Below, one piece after another: positions 6,876-14,086 of a stretch of DNA of 41,363 bases. Made by a program: the position numbers and the translations under genes. The stretch comes from G020348385 sp964580235. Lineage in GTDB: Bacteria; Acidobacteriota; Aminicenantia; Aminicenantales; Aminicenantaceae. Location of the stretch: the NCBI GenBank assembly GCA_964580235.1, contig CAZOJY010000019.1, forward strand, positions 1 to 41,363. The letters are read 5' to 3'. The notes under the pieces are model-generated. The model saw nothing but the letters and a program-made list of their open reading frames with translations. It searched no databases and was not told the origin of the DNA. Within the stretch, counting starts at the first letter, position 1, and each line of letters starts with the position of its first letter.

Positions 6876-7584
6876 TCATTTCTTGATTTTCAGGCCTTTT
6901 GCGGTTCGATCTTCGAAGGGCGGAGCTGGAGAGACCCCTTCACCCTCCCAGAACCAGTGCCCGTCATTGTCGTAAAGCCGTGCCCCGGGAACAGTGATCC
7001 CTCCCCCATCGATCAGCATGTGCCCGGTGGCAGGTCCGACCAGAATGCCCAATGTGCGCTCTCCGACGATGGGTCCGGCCTCAAGCTCCTGAAAAGCCCA
7101 GGGCAGGCCGTCTCCTCCGGACCCGGCCCAGCCGTTTATCAGCATACCCATCGGTCCGGTGTTGGTCTTTATGGGATAATGATGATCTTTTCCGTGCCGC
7201 CAGTGGAGGTTGTACACCACCGGCCGCTGAAGCAGTTCCAGAAAGCCCCTCGAATGCCGCGTAAGGATCTTTTTCAGGATCCAGCATCGTCCCGTTTACT
7301 GCCAGTATATAATCCCCGACTCTCACATCCACACCGGGTTGATAGAAAGGAGACCTCACTTCCGTATCCCATACAGCAGGCATAACGATGCGTTTGATCC
7401 GGTAGAGATTGTCTTTCATTTCCCAGTCGATCCCCAAAAAACCCGTTAGTTGACGGGGAACATTTTCTACATCGCCTCCAAACGTGTAGGTGTGCCCGGC
7501 ACTCAACTCAGCGGCCAAATTGGACTGGATAAAACTCACATCCCAGCGGGTTCGAACATCCTTCAGATAGAACCAACGGCACAT
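6876..7584 (-). pseudogene. Tricorn-like protease (PDZ + S41) remnant, frameshifted and internally deleted
   Basis: Two overlapping minus-strand frames carry consecutive pieces of one protein. The first (from 7584) holds a PDZ-like part: YLKDVRTRWDVSF, LGIDWEMKDNLYRIKRI, VRSPFYQPGVDVRVGDYILAVNGT, DPYAAFEGL. Near 7220-7240 the homology moves to the other frame, which holds the S41/tricorn active-site block GPMGMLINGWAGSGGD (nucleophile Ser expected in AGSGGD), GPIVGERTLGILVG, MLIDGGGITVP and GHWFWEGEGVSP. The strands expected between PDZ and active site are missing, the beta-propeller N-terminus is absent, and the end past EGEGVSP is out of frame. A tricorn core protease degrades peptides in the cytoplasm or periplasm; this copy cannot be functional. 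Confidence 0.85.
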
Positions 7585-7694
7585 TAATGATTATAAATAA
7601 GATAAAAAAATCACCCTCCATATCACCTGAATAGGCGATTGTATCAAGGAGTTCCAAATGTCATTATTTAAAGGGAAAAGTATCCCAGGCTATA

Positions 7695-7722
7695 GAGAGG
7701 AGCCTTTGCAAGGCCCTATCTC
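7695..7722 (+). promoter_or_regulatory. Stem-loop in the PilZ leader
   Basis: A nested inverted repeat: GAGAGG (7695-7700), then GCCTT-TGC-AAGGC (7702-7714), then CC and, after a TA bulge, TCTC (7715-7722). It lies about 48 nt upstream of the PilZ start. There is no U-run, so it is unlikely to be a terminator. I could not match it to the cyclic-di-GMP riboswitch consensus. Confidence 0.4.
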
Positions 7723-7769
7723 GAAATCTTATAACGGAGCTACGAAAACATGGGTAAAGGGAGATTAAA

Positions 7770-8009
7770 ATGGATGAAAAACGCATGCATCCACGGAGTC
7801 CATATGTGAAAAATGTCAGTTATCGGATAGTGACAGATGAGAAAACTATTCTTCCTTTAAATGGCAAAGGTTTAACTCAGAATATCAGCTATTCTGGGAT
7901 GTGTTTTATGCTAAACAGAGAGCTTCCTCCAGGCTCAATTCTCGAATTGAAATTTGAGGTAACTGAGAAGGAATCCAATCTGATTATGACCCGTGTAGAA
8001 GTTGTTTAG
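7770..8009 (+). CDS. PilZ-domain cyclic-di-GMP receptor, cut by in-frame TAG
   Basis: 79 residues. The N-terminus EKRMHPRSPYVKNVSYRI carries the RxxxR motif and GLTQNISYSGMCF carries the (D/N)xSxxG motif that bind cyclic-di-GMP (known for PilZ). The beta-barrel continues PPGSILELKFEV...TRVEVV. The TAG at 8007-8009 then interrupts; in the same frame LKKIEMGFLAGVKFLID follows and ends at TAA 8061-8063. That piece is the usual final strand of PilZ (G-V-x-F-L). A Trp is common just at the TAG position, so TGG to TAG is the simplest event. A strong ribosome site AAAGGGAG precedes the ATG. Either a truncated product of doubtful stability, a read-through protein or a young pseudogene. It is followed by the HD-GYP module. 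Confidence 0.75.
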   Translation: MDEKRMHPRSPYVKNVSYRIVTDEKTILPLNGKGLTQNISYSGMCFMLNRELPPGSILELKFEVTEKESNLIMTRVEVV

Positions 8010-8127
8010 TTGAAGAAGATCGAAATGGGATTTCTGGCTGGAGTAAAGTTTCTTATTGATTAAGCAAAACATTGGACAAAACAAAGAGATAAAAAAAAGG
8101 TTCCTCCTGTGAAGATACATTTCTGGG

Positions 8128-10068
8128 ATGTTGCGTATGAGTAAAGAAGAAATACTCAAAGATTTTCTATACACCTTAAAAATCTCGTTTAAAAATGCCT
8201 CGATGTATGGTGTCGAGCATCCGGTTTTTTCAGAATCCGTGACAAAACTAAATAACAGGATCAACAGCCTCTTTGGATTTCTCATTCCCATATCCCTCGG
8301 CTTCACCTTAAATTCTCTGTTCATCGATGGAAGATTTTGGGAAAAACTTCCGTTGTTTCAGGAAATCGCATCGACATTCCACTTTCGGAAACTGAAAAAC
8401 ATCGAAATTGCTGAGGGAATTACCAAAAACGAACTGGTGTATTTTATTTCCAAACTTTCCATATCGTCAAGGGATGTGATCAGGAGAGGTGGGCCAAGCA
8501 GAATATTAGATAAAGAGGAACTGCCGCATATCGCATTTGAAGAGCTCGATTACTATGAGCTTTTAAAAGGAACGGGAGAAGAAATAAAAGACATCTGGGT
8601 AGTATTGCTTCAGGAGGCCCTTGAGACCCAAAATGATCAAAAAATCCGGGATTTAGCTGACTCTTTCGAAAAAGTTATAAGGAACTTCGAAACAGATGAA
8701 ATCGTAGAGAGCGGTGAATTGATCGATACTCTTTCTGGATTTTTTACCAACCTGGAAAAAATAGATGAAAAAAAACATCGTGAATGTGCAAAAGAATTCG
8801 TTCAGACGGTGATAAGAAGCAAAAAATCTCTTTCAGAAACGGACAGCCAAAGCTTACAAAAAATTACATGCCAATTTAGAGGGAAAGACATGGCCGGAAC
8901 TTTCTGGGAAGAAATCCTAACAGATGATAGTTTCGACTCTCTCAACTTAAATATTTTTTCCAAACTCATAAAGAAAGATAAACATGAAGGCATGGCACAT
9001 TTTATTGCAAATATTTTTAGAAAAAATGAATCTTTGCAATCCAATCCGAAAGTTATCGAGAAGATGGAAGAGCTGTTATCCGACAGCTCGAGCTCGATGG
9101 TCTCGGAAATCTATCGCAACACCTTGGCTACACTCCTTGGCGAAATAACCTTTGAGGAAGAATTGTCTTTTAATAACGATATCCTATTCATGAATTACCG
9201 TTTTATGCTCATTAATTTTTTAGAAAGAGAAGAAAATAAAAATGAAATGGCAGCCATTTTGCAAAACTTGCTTGGGGAATGGGAAAAAATAACCGAAAAG
9301 AAAGATTATGAATGCTTAAAAGCAATCTACGATACTTTGGAAAAGAAAAAAGAGGAAATGTCCTCAGAACCGCTTTATAAAGAAATGATCAATAATATCA
9401 TCGGATTTATTGAGAAGGAGATTCTTCAAGGCGAGATCTCGTTTTACTTCGATTATTTTATCAATACATTCGAAAGAAGCACCTTAGATGTGAACAGGTA
9501 CCTAGAAAAAATCTTTACGGACGGAAATATCACACCTTATTCCCTAAACGCTTTTTTCAGATTTTTTAAGGAATATTTATTCTATTTCAACATCAATTTA
9601 GAACAATATTCTACCGACAGCCAATTGATCAAGAAAATGATCGGCAGTTTGAGAATGATAGATTCCCACATTTCCCTTATAACATTAAAAGATATCTATC
9701 AGCTCGGGGAAAGACTGGTTAAGATCGGAGTGCTCCAAGCGATGCAAAATCTTACCAAATACGATACCAAATTTCTTCTTCCTATTCTAAAGAAAAAAGA
9801 CATGCGACTGAAGGCCGAAGCCTTTGTCATTCTAATCAAGGACAGAGATAATCGAGATCATATTCTCAAGACACTTTTCTCCATTCCATCCTTCTTCGGT
9901 ATCAAGAATAAACTTCTCATAGAGAATATAAAGATTGTCGAGATGAAAGAAGTCAAAGAGGCTCTACCGTATATAATCCCTTTGAGCAAGAGAAAGAACA
10001 TATGGAACAAAAAGCTTAGAACAAATACAAATAGAATATTGGAGAAATGGAATGTTGGAGAAGCGTAA
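8128..10068 (+). CDS. Large unknown protein sharing the N-terminal domain of the HD-GYP partner
   Basis: 646 residues, no signal peptide or membrane span, rich in Lys, Glu, Ile and Phe. Residues about 10-110 (LYTLKISFKNASMYGVEHPVF ... IPISLGFTLNSLFIDG ... LKNIEIAEGITKNELVYFISKLS) align with residues 10-110 of the downstream HD-GYP protein. Both share the A-x-x-Y-x-x-x-HP-x-F motif, a central I-x-I/L-G strand and an ELxxFxxxLS helix. The rest is helical and looks like irregular HEAT-type repeats (for example LLPILKKKDMRLKAEAFVILIKDRDN near 550). The start may be 8137, which has GGGAT at a better distance. The 3' end overlaps the HD-GYP gene by 17 bp, so translation is coupled. A scaffold or sensor partner of the phosphodiesterase is an inference. 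Confidence 0.75.
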   Translation: MLRMSKEEILKDFLYTLKISFKNASMYGVEHPVFSESVTKLNNRINSLFGFLIPISLGFTLNSLFIDGRFWEKLPLFQEIASTFHFRKLKNIEIAEGITKNELVYFISKLSISSRDVIRRGGPSRILDKEELPHIAFEELDYYELLKGTGEEIKDIWVVLLQEALETQNDQKIRDLADSFEKVIRNFETDEIVESGELIDTLSGFFTNLEKIDEKKHRECAKEFVQTVIRSKKSLSETDSQSLQKITCQFRGKDMAGTFWEEILTDDSFDSLNLNIFSKLIKKDKHEGMAHFIANIFRKNESLQSNPKVIEKMEELLSDSSSSMVSEIYRNTLATLLGEITFEEELSFNNDILFMNYRFMLINFLEREENKNEMAAILQNLLGEWEKITEKKDYECLKAIYDTLEKKKEEMSSEPLYKEMINNIIGFIEKEILQGEISFYFDYFINTFERSTLDVNRYLEKIFTDGNITPYSLNAFFRFFKEYLFYFNINLEQYSTDSQLIKKMIGSLRMIDSHISLITLKDIYQLGERLVKIGVLQAMQNLTKYDTKFLLPILKKKDMRLKAEAFVILIKDRDNRDHILKTLFSIPSFFGIKNKLLIENIKIVEMKEVKEALPYIIPLSKRKNIWNKKLRTNTNRILEKWNVGEA

Positions 10069-11398
10069 GAAGGCTCTGATTCATCTATTCTCAGCAATGC
10101 AGACCGCTAAGCTGTATTCGAATGATCATCCATTATTCCTCGAAACTATTGAGAAGTCCTATAATAGTCTGAAAGAAATTCTTGAGAATAAAACAGAAAT
10201 AGTCATAGGCATGGTAGACGAAGAGCTTGCCTGTGAGGAAGAAATATATTTTGACCTGAGCCGAAAATTAAGATCTTCGATCCTATATCTGTTGGATAGA
10301 AACATAGAAAAGATCTACATTCACAAAGCTATGAACAGGGATGAATTAACCGAATTCGTCGCGCTTCTGTCATCTTCAAAGAGTGAACTCTCAAAGGATT
10401 CTCAAAAAGTTCTTACTCTTCATGGGATCAGAAATATAAAAACAGGCAAAATCAAAGATGATCCTCTGTTTTTGATCGAAGGCACGGAAGATTGGCAGGC
10501 CATGCAAAAACTCTACGATACTGCTGTCGATTCTTACATGCGGTCAGTTGAAAATGTTTTGAATTTAAGGGAAATCGACACTATTGATCTTCGGTTTAAT
10601 CTGCTTAATGTCATGGAAACTTTTGTTGGCAGGCATCAAGAGATCATGAGTTTAATAGAAATAAAGAATAAAGATCTCTTGACTTATATTCATCTTTTGA
10701 ATGTTTCCATACTATCGATGCATTTATCCGCAAAATTAGGATATTCTAAAGACAATGTTCTTGATTTGGGTGTAGCAGCTTTGTTCCATGACATAGGAAA
10801 AATGTACATCTCTTCTGATATACTCAAAAAGAAATCAAAACTCACGGAACTTGAGTTTTCAAAAATTAAGGATCATGCCGTTCTGGGAGCGAGAATCCTT
10901 AATGAATATGCCGATGCTATGGGAATTCTTCCGGCTATCATCGCATTCGAGCACCATCTCAGATATGACTTAACTGGTTACCCACAAGTGACTTATCAAA
11001 AAAAACCATCCACTGCATCGTATATCGTTTCTATTTGTGATGTCTATGATGCCCTCGCCCAGAGGCGGACATACAAAAAAGATTCCCCTCCGAACGAAAT
11101 CTATGAAATCATGATCAAGGATCGTGGGAAGCTTTTTCACCCTGAAATCTTGGATAGGTTTTTCGAGGTGACAGGCGTTTGGCCAGTGGGCACGATTGTT
11201 TCTCTAAGCGACAATAGTGTTGCTGTGGTCAGAGAAATCAATGAAAATGACATTCTCCGTCCAAAAGTCGAGGTTATCTCTCCCGCTGCTAAAAAAAGAT
11301 TTGTCGATATAGAAATGGAAAAACAAAAAATCGATATTGTGGCGCCCATGAACCCATTCGGAGAAGGAAGTAAATATTTGGATTCGGTCAGAAATTAA
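10052..11398 (+). CDS. HD-GYP domain cyclic-di-GMP phosphodiesterase
   Basis: 448 residues, soluble. Residues 10-110 are the shared N-terminal domain (AMQTAKLYSNDHPLF ... IVIGMVDEELACEEE ... RDELTEFVALLSSS). Residues about 205-345 are HD-GYP: H214 in YIHLLNVS, FHDIGK (H246, D247, K250), H275 in KDHAVLGARIL, HH301-302, DLTGYP (306-311) and D330 in ICDVYDAL. The usual HHExxDGxGYP reads HHLRYDLTGYP, but metal and GYP residues are kept, so hydrolysis of cyclic-di-GMP is plausible. A C-terminal beta domain (GTIVSLSDNSVAVVREINEND) is typical of HD-GYP tails. It overlaps the upstream gene by 17 bp and follows a PilZ gene, a likely small cyclic-di-GMP locus. Confidence 0.9.
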   Translation: MLEKRKKALIHLFSAMQTAKLYSNDHPLFLETIEKSYNSLKEILENKTEIVIGMVDEELACEEEIYFDLSRKLRSSILYLLDRNIEKIYIHKAMNRDELTEFVALLSSSKSELSKDSQKVLTLHGIRNIKTGKIKDDPLFLIEGTEDWQAMQKLYDTAVDSYMRSVENVLNLREIDTIDLRFNLLNVMETFVGRHQEIMSLIEIKNKDLLTYIHLLNVSILSMHLSAKLGYSKDNVLDLGVAALFHDIGKMYISSDILKKKSKLTELEFSKIKDHAVLGARILNEYADAMGILPAIIAFEHHLRYDLTGYPQVTYQKKPSTASYIVSICDVYDALAQRRTYKKDSPPNEIYEIMIKDRGKLFHPEILDRFFEVTGVWPVGTIVSLSDNSVAVVREINENDILRPKVEVISPAAKKRFVDIEMEKQKIDIVAPMNPFGEGSKYLDSVRN

Positions 11399-11408
11399 AA
11401 AAAACTGA

Positions 11409-13286
11409 TTATTCTTTTATTGGGAGGTTCATCCGCCGCAGCAAGTCCTTGAATCGCGGATCGCTGCGCAGGTTGTCAAAAATCGGATCCACACTGATAT
11501 AAGGCATGTTAGGATCATGCGCTTCATATGCTTTCTCCAGCCATTCGAGGGCTTCGTCATTCTTCCCGGCACGGGTATACAGTGTTCCGATTTGCCAGGG
11601 TGTTACAAAGGTTGACCGTGAACGTTCTATCATCATTTCCGCTACGCTGCTCAACGCTCCAGAATAGCCCGCCTCNNNNNNNNNNNNNNNNNNNNNNNNN
11701 NNNNNNNNNNNNNNNNNNNNNNNNNNNNNNNNNNNNNNNNNNNNNNNNNNNNNNNNNNNNNNNNNNNNNNNNNNNCTGGCAAGATTTATCTCTTCTTCAG
11801 GAGTCAAATTGACTCTGGTCTCATCAACAATAGCGCGTGTCATCTCTTTGTACATCACCAGCACATCGGTCATGGCCCGGTCGTACGTCTGTGCCCAAAG
11901 GTTCCGCTCTTCGGGAAGCGCATCAATCAGCTGCACCCGAATGCGCACGCTGTCGCCGACCTTGTGCACCGCCCCCTCCACCACCGCATCCACCTTTAAC
12001 TCTTTCGCAATCTCAGGCAAAGGCTTCTCCACTCCTTTATACTGCATGACTGACCTGCGGGAAATCACACGCAAGGCTCCGATCTGAGATAGCTGCCCGA
12101 TCAGCTCATCGGTAGCTGCATCGACAAAATACTCCTGCTCAGCATCACCCGTGAGGTTTTCAAGCGGCAAGACCGCAATCGAATCAATTGATTCAACACG
12201 TCCCGTAAAAATATTTAGCGCCAGTATAGTCATAATGATCAGAAAACCTGCAATGCCTGCATAAAGGATTGCTCTTTTTCTCCTAAAAAGCTTTGCTTTC
12301 CACAGTCTTACCCTAATCCCTTCCGGCTCTATCCCCTCTGATATGGACCTCAGATCATCTAACAGTTCGTCTATGTTCTGGTAGCGCTCATCCGGATTCT
12401 TCTCCAGAGCCTTGGCCACAACCTGCTCTATGGACATAGGAATCTCTGAGCGCAATTCAGTGATAGGCTTGGGCTTCTCATTCAAAATGGAGTACACAAC
12501 AGCCTGATCATGCTCCCCCTTAAAAGGCAATTGACCGCTGAACATCTCATACAGAGCCACTCCAAATGACCAGATGTCCGTGCGCTGATCTACTTTTTCC
12601 CCTCGGGCTTGCTCGGGAGACATGTAAGCAATCGTCCCCATCGTCATCCCTTCCTTTGTTACCAGAGTCGTTCCTGTTACCTTGGCTAGACCAAAATCCA
12701 TGATCTTCGCCTGGCCTTTCTCGGTCACCATGATGTTGGCACTCTTGATGTCCCTGTGGACCACTCCTTTCTTATGAGCCTCCTGCAAGCCTTCGGCTGC
12801 TTGGATGGCAATCTTAACGGCTTCGCCTAACCCAACAGGACCTGCTTCGATTTTTTTCTTTAAGCTCTTACCTTCAATATAAGCCATCGATATGAAGGTT
12901 TTTTCCTCGGCCTCATCAAACTCATAAACTGTGCATATATGGGGATGATCCAGGGCAGCAGCAGCCTGTGCCTCCCGCATGAACCGCTCTCTGACTTCAA
13001 AAATGTGTGTTAATTCAGGAGGAAGGAATTTCAAGGCTACTGTCCGTTTGAGCTTTGTATCCCGAGCTTTATAGACAACACCCATGCCTCCTCTTCCAAG
13101 CTCTTCAATAAGCTGGTATCTTCCAGCAAAAACTCTGCCTTTGATTAATTCTTCAGCCGGTGTTTGGAGGGTTTTGGTATAAGAGACATCTAATTCTTCA
13201 GGCAAAGGGAATTTGGTCCCGCATTTCCCGCAGAAAAGAGTATCTTCAGGATTATCAGAATGACACCGAGGACATTTGATGGCCAT
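11409..13286 (-). CDS. Zinc-ribbon Ser/Thr protein kinase with TolB-like and TPR domains (contains assembly gap)
   Basis: The start is set at MAIKCPRCHSDNPEDTLFCGKCGT, matching the paralogue at 6793; the preceding ATG (13289) is equally possible, AGGA lying just upstream. Order: zinc ribbon (CxxC..CxxC); kinase domain with GRGGMGVVYKARD loop, ALKFL lysine, HRDIKSANIM catalytic loop, DFGLAK, MSPEQARG and TDIWSFG; a transmembrane segment (RAILYAGIAGFLIIMTILALNIF); a TolB/FlgO-like domain (SIAVLPLENLTGD ... RVISRRSVMQY ... VEGAVHKVGDSVRIRVQLIDA); then TPRs. The TPR part is interrupted by 100 N at 11676-11775, and the residues on both sides do not form a normal TPR array, so the true gap is probably longer. 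The end (DEALEWLEKAYEAHD ... LRRMNLPIKE) is typical. Membrane-bound Hanks-type signalling; ligand unknown. Confidence 0.9.
   Translation of the reverse strand: MAIKCPRCHSDNPEDTLFCGKCGTKFPLPEELDVSYTKTLQTPAEELIKGRVFAGRYQLIEELGRGGMGVVYKARDTKLKRTVALKFLPPELTHIFEVRERFMREAQAAAALDHPHICTVYEFDEAEEKTFISMAYIEGKSLKKKIEAGPVGLGEAVKIAIQAAEGLQEAHKKGVVHRDIKSANIMVTEKGQAKIMDFGLAKVTGTTLVTKEGMTMGTIAYMSPEQARGEKVDQRTDIWSFGVALYEMFSGQLPFKGEHDQAVVYSILNEKPKPITELRSEIPMSIEQVVAKALEKNPDERYQNIDELLDDLRSISEGIEPEGIRVRLWKAKLFRRKRAILYAGIAGFLIIMTILALNIFTGRVESIDSIAVLPLENLTGDAEQEYFVDAATDELIGQLSQIGALRVISRRSVMQYKGVEKPLPEIAKELKVDAVVEGAVHKVGDSVRIRVQLIDALPEERNLWAQTYDRAMTDVLVMYKEMTRAIVDETRVNLTPEEEINLAXXXXXXXXXXXXXXXXXXXXXXXXXXXXXXXXXXEAGYSGALSSVAEMMIERSRSTFVTPWQIGTLYTRAGKNDEALEWLEKAYEAHDPNMPYISVDPIFDNLRSDPRFKDLLRRMNLPIKE
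11676..11775. other. Assembly gap (100 N)
   Basis: Exactly 100 N, the conventional placeholder for a scaffold gap of unknown size. It falls in the TPR half of the kinase gene, a repeat-rich place where assemblies commonly break. The open frame through the gap is an accident of its nominal length. Confidence 0.98.
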
Positions 13287-13309
13287 CATTAATCCTGCTG
13301 CGGAGACTA

Positions 13310-13338
13310 ATAATATCAAGGAATCAGGGGGGTGTCAA
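13310..13338 (-). promoter_or_regulatory. Sigma70-like promoter of the kinase/TPR gene
   Basis: Minus strand TTGACA (13338-13333), 17-bp spacer, TATTAT (13315-13310), 23 bp before the ATG at 13286. The -35 box lies inside the last codons (Leu-Thr-Pro-Pro-stop) of the upstream gene. The element, including its spacer, is shared with the pseudogene paralogue at 6817-6845. Confidence 0.75.
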
Positions 13339-13836
13339 ACAACGGATTTTTTTCAGCAGCTTCTTTTTTCCTCGGATGGCATGAAGAACTTGGGAGAGGA
13401 ATTTTTTGTGTTCCTTTTCGTCAAGGTCACTTTTTATGATGTCGGTGCTGCCTTCATCAAGCGAGCATACGATGCTCCTCATACTCTCGGCATATTTTAC
13501 CGTTGGATTGTTTTTACTTGGCTGTAAGTAGGTCACCTGGATTGTCATCCTTTCCCCATCATCCATATTTTGAATCAAAATAAGAACATGAATATCTTGA
13601 TATGTGTCATCATCATCCTTGCCCACAAAAAATTCTCTTTTTATGAAATCATCACCAGGGAATCGTCCCAGCTCTTTAACCTCTCTATAAATCTCTCTTA
13701 AAATTTTTGAAGAATCCTTTTTTTTCGCTGATACTTCTGCACAGCTTCGAGAATCTAGAAGTTCACCTCCAGATAAAAAAATAGGCAAAATTACAAATTC
13801 GATGATAAATAAGCGCAGCGAAAGCTTGGATCCCAT
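13324..13836 (-). CDS. Small exported or membrane-anchored protein of unknown function
   Basis: 170 residues. Residues 5-22 (LSLRLFIIEFVILPIFLSG) form a signal or anchor segment. The rest alternates charged helices and a beta-rich middle (YQDIHVLILIQNMDDGERMTIQVTYLQP), then a Lys-rich tail (RGKKKLLKKIRC). I do not recognise a family. The ATG at 13836 lacks a clear ribosome site. The kinase gene's promoter overlaps the 3' end, so the two genes are probably separate transcription units though in the same direction. Coding reality is supported by length and a continuous signal-peptide-first architecture only. Confidence 0.55.
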   Translation of the reverse strand: MGSKLSLRLFIIEFVILPIFLSGGELLDSRSCAEVSAKKKDSSKILREIYREVKELGRFPGDDFIKREFFVGKDDDDTYQDIHVLILIQNMDDGERMTIQVTYLQPSKNNPTVKYAESMRSIVCSLDEGSTDIIKSDLDEKEHKKFLSQVLHAIRGKKKLLKKIRCLTPP

Positions 13837-14013
13837 TCTGAGCCAAAGGAAGAATAGCAGGGAATTAAACTGATGTCAAATTATGACTAACGGCCTGCTG
13901 TAACGGCCTTAGGAAACGAACGTGTAACAGCATCTGACAGTAAGAAATTTAAGCTGCCAAATCGATAATTATTTCAATTAAAAATATTATATTTATAAAT
14001 TTTATAAAAATAC

Positions 14014-14042
14014 TTGACATACACCATATTGTATCTTATATT
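14014..14042 (+). promoter_or_regulatory. Sigma70 promoter of the ribonucleotide reductase gene
   Basis: TTGACA (14014-14019), 17-bp spacer, TATATT (14037-14042), 45 bp before the start codon, with an AT-rich stretch upstream (13970-14010) that could act as an UP element. Both candidate NrdR boxes touch this promoter. Confidence 0.8.
14019..14034. promoter_or_regulatory. NrdR box 1 (candidate)
   Basis: ATACACCATATTGTAT matches the NrdR consensus ACACWATATMTWGTGT at 12 of 16 positions. It occupies the spacer between the -35 and -10 boxes. Its distance to box 2 is 31 bp, as in known NrdR operator pairs. Confidence 0.65.
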
Positions 14043-14049
14043 CTTTGTG

Positions 14050-14065
14050 CTACAATATATAGTAT
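14050..14065. promoter_or_regulatory. NrdR box 2 (candidate)
   Basis: CTACAATATATAGTAT matches the NrdR consensus at 13 of 16 positions and is nearly palindromic. It lies just downstream of the -10 box, around the transcription start, so bound repressor would block initiation. Confidence 0.7.
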
Positions 14066-14086
14066 AACAACTTCAGGAGGTAATAT

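Noticed and set aside
7680..7769. Cyclic-di-GMP riboswitch of the GEMM type.
   Set aside because: The stem-loops do not show the conserved GEMM core as far as I can read it.
13837..14086. A cobalamin riboswitch before the B12-dependent reductase.
   Set aside because: I see no B12-box-like core. The region holds a promoter, two NrdR-like boxes and a TAACGGCCT direct repeat (13888 and 13901) with no matching hairpin.
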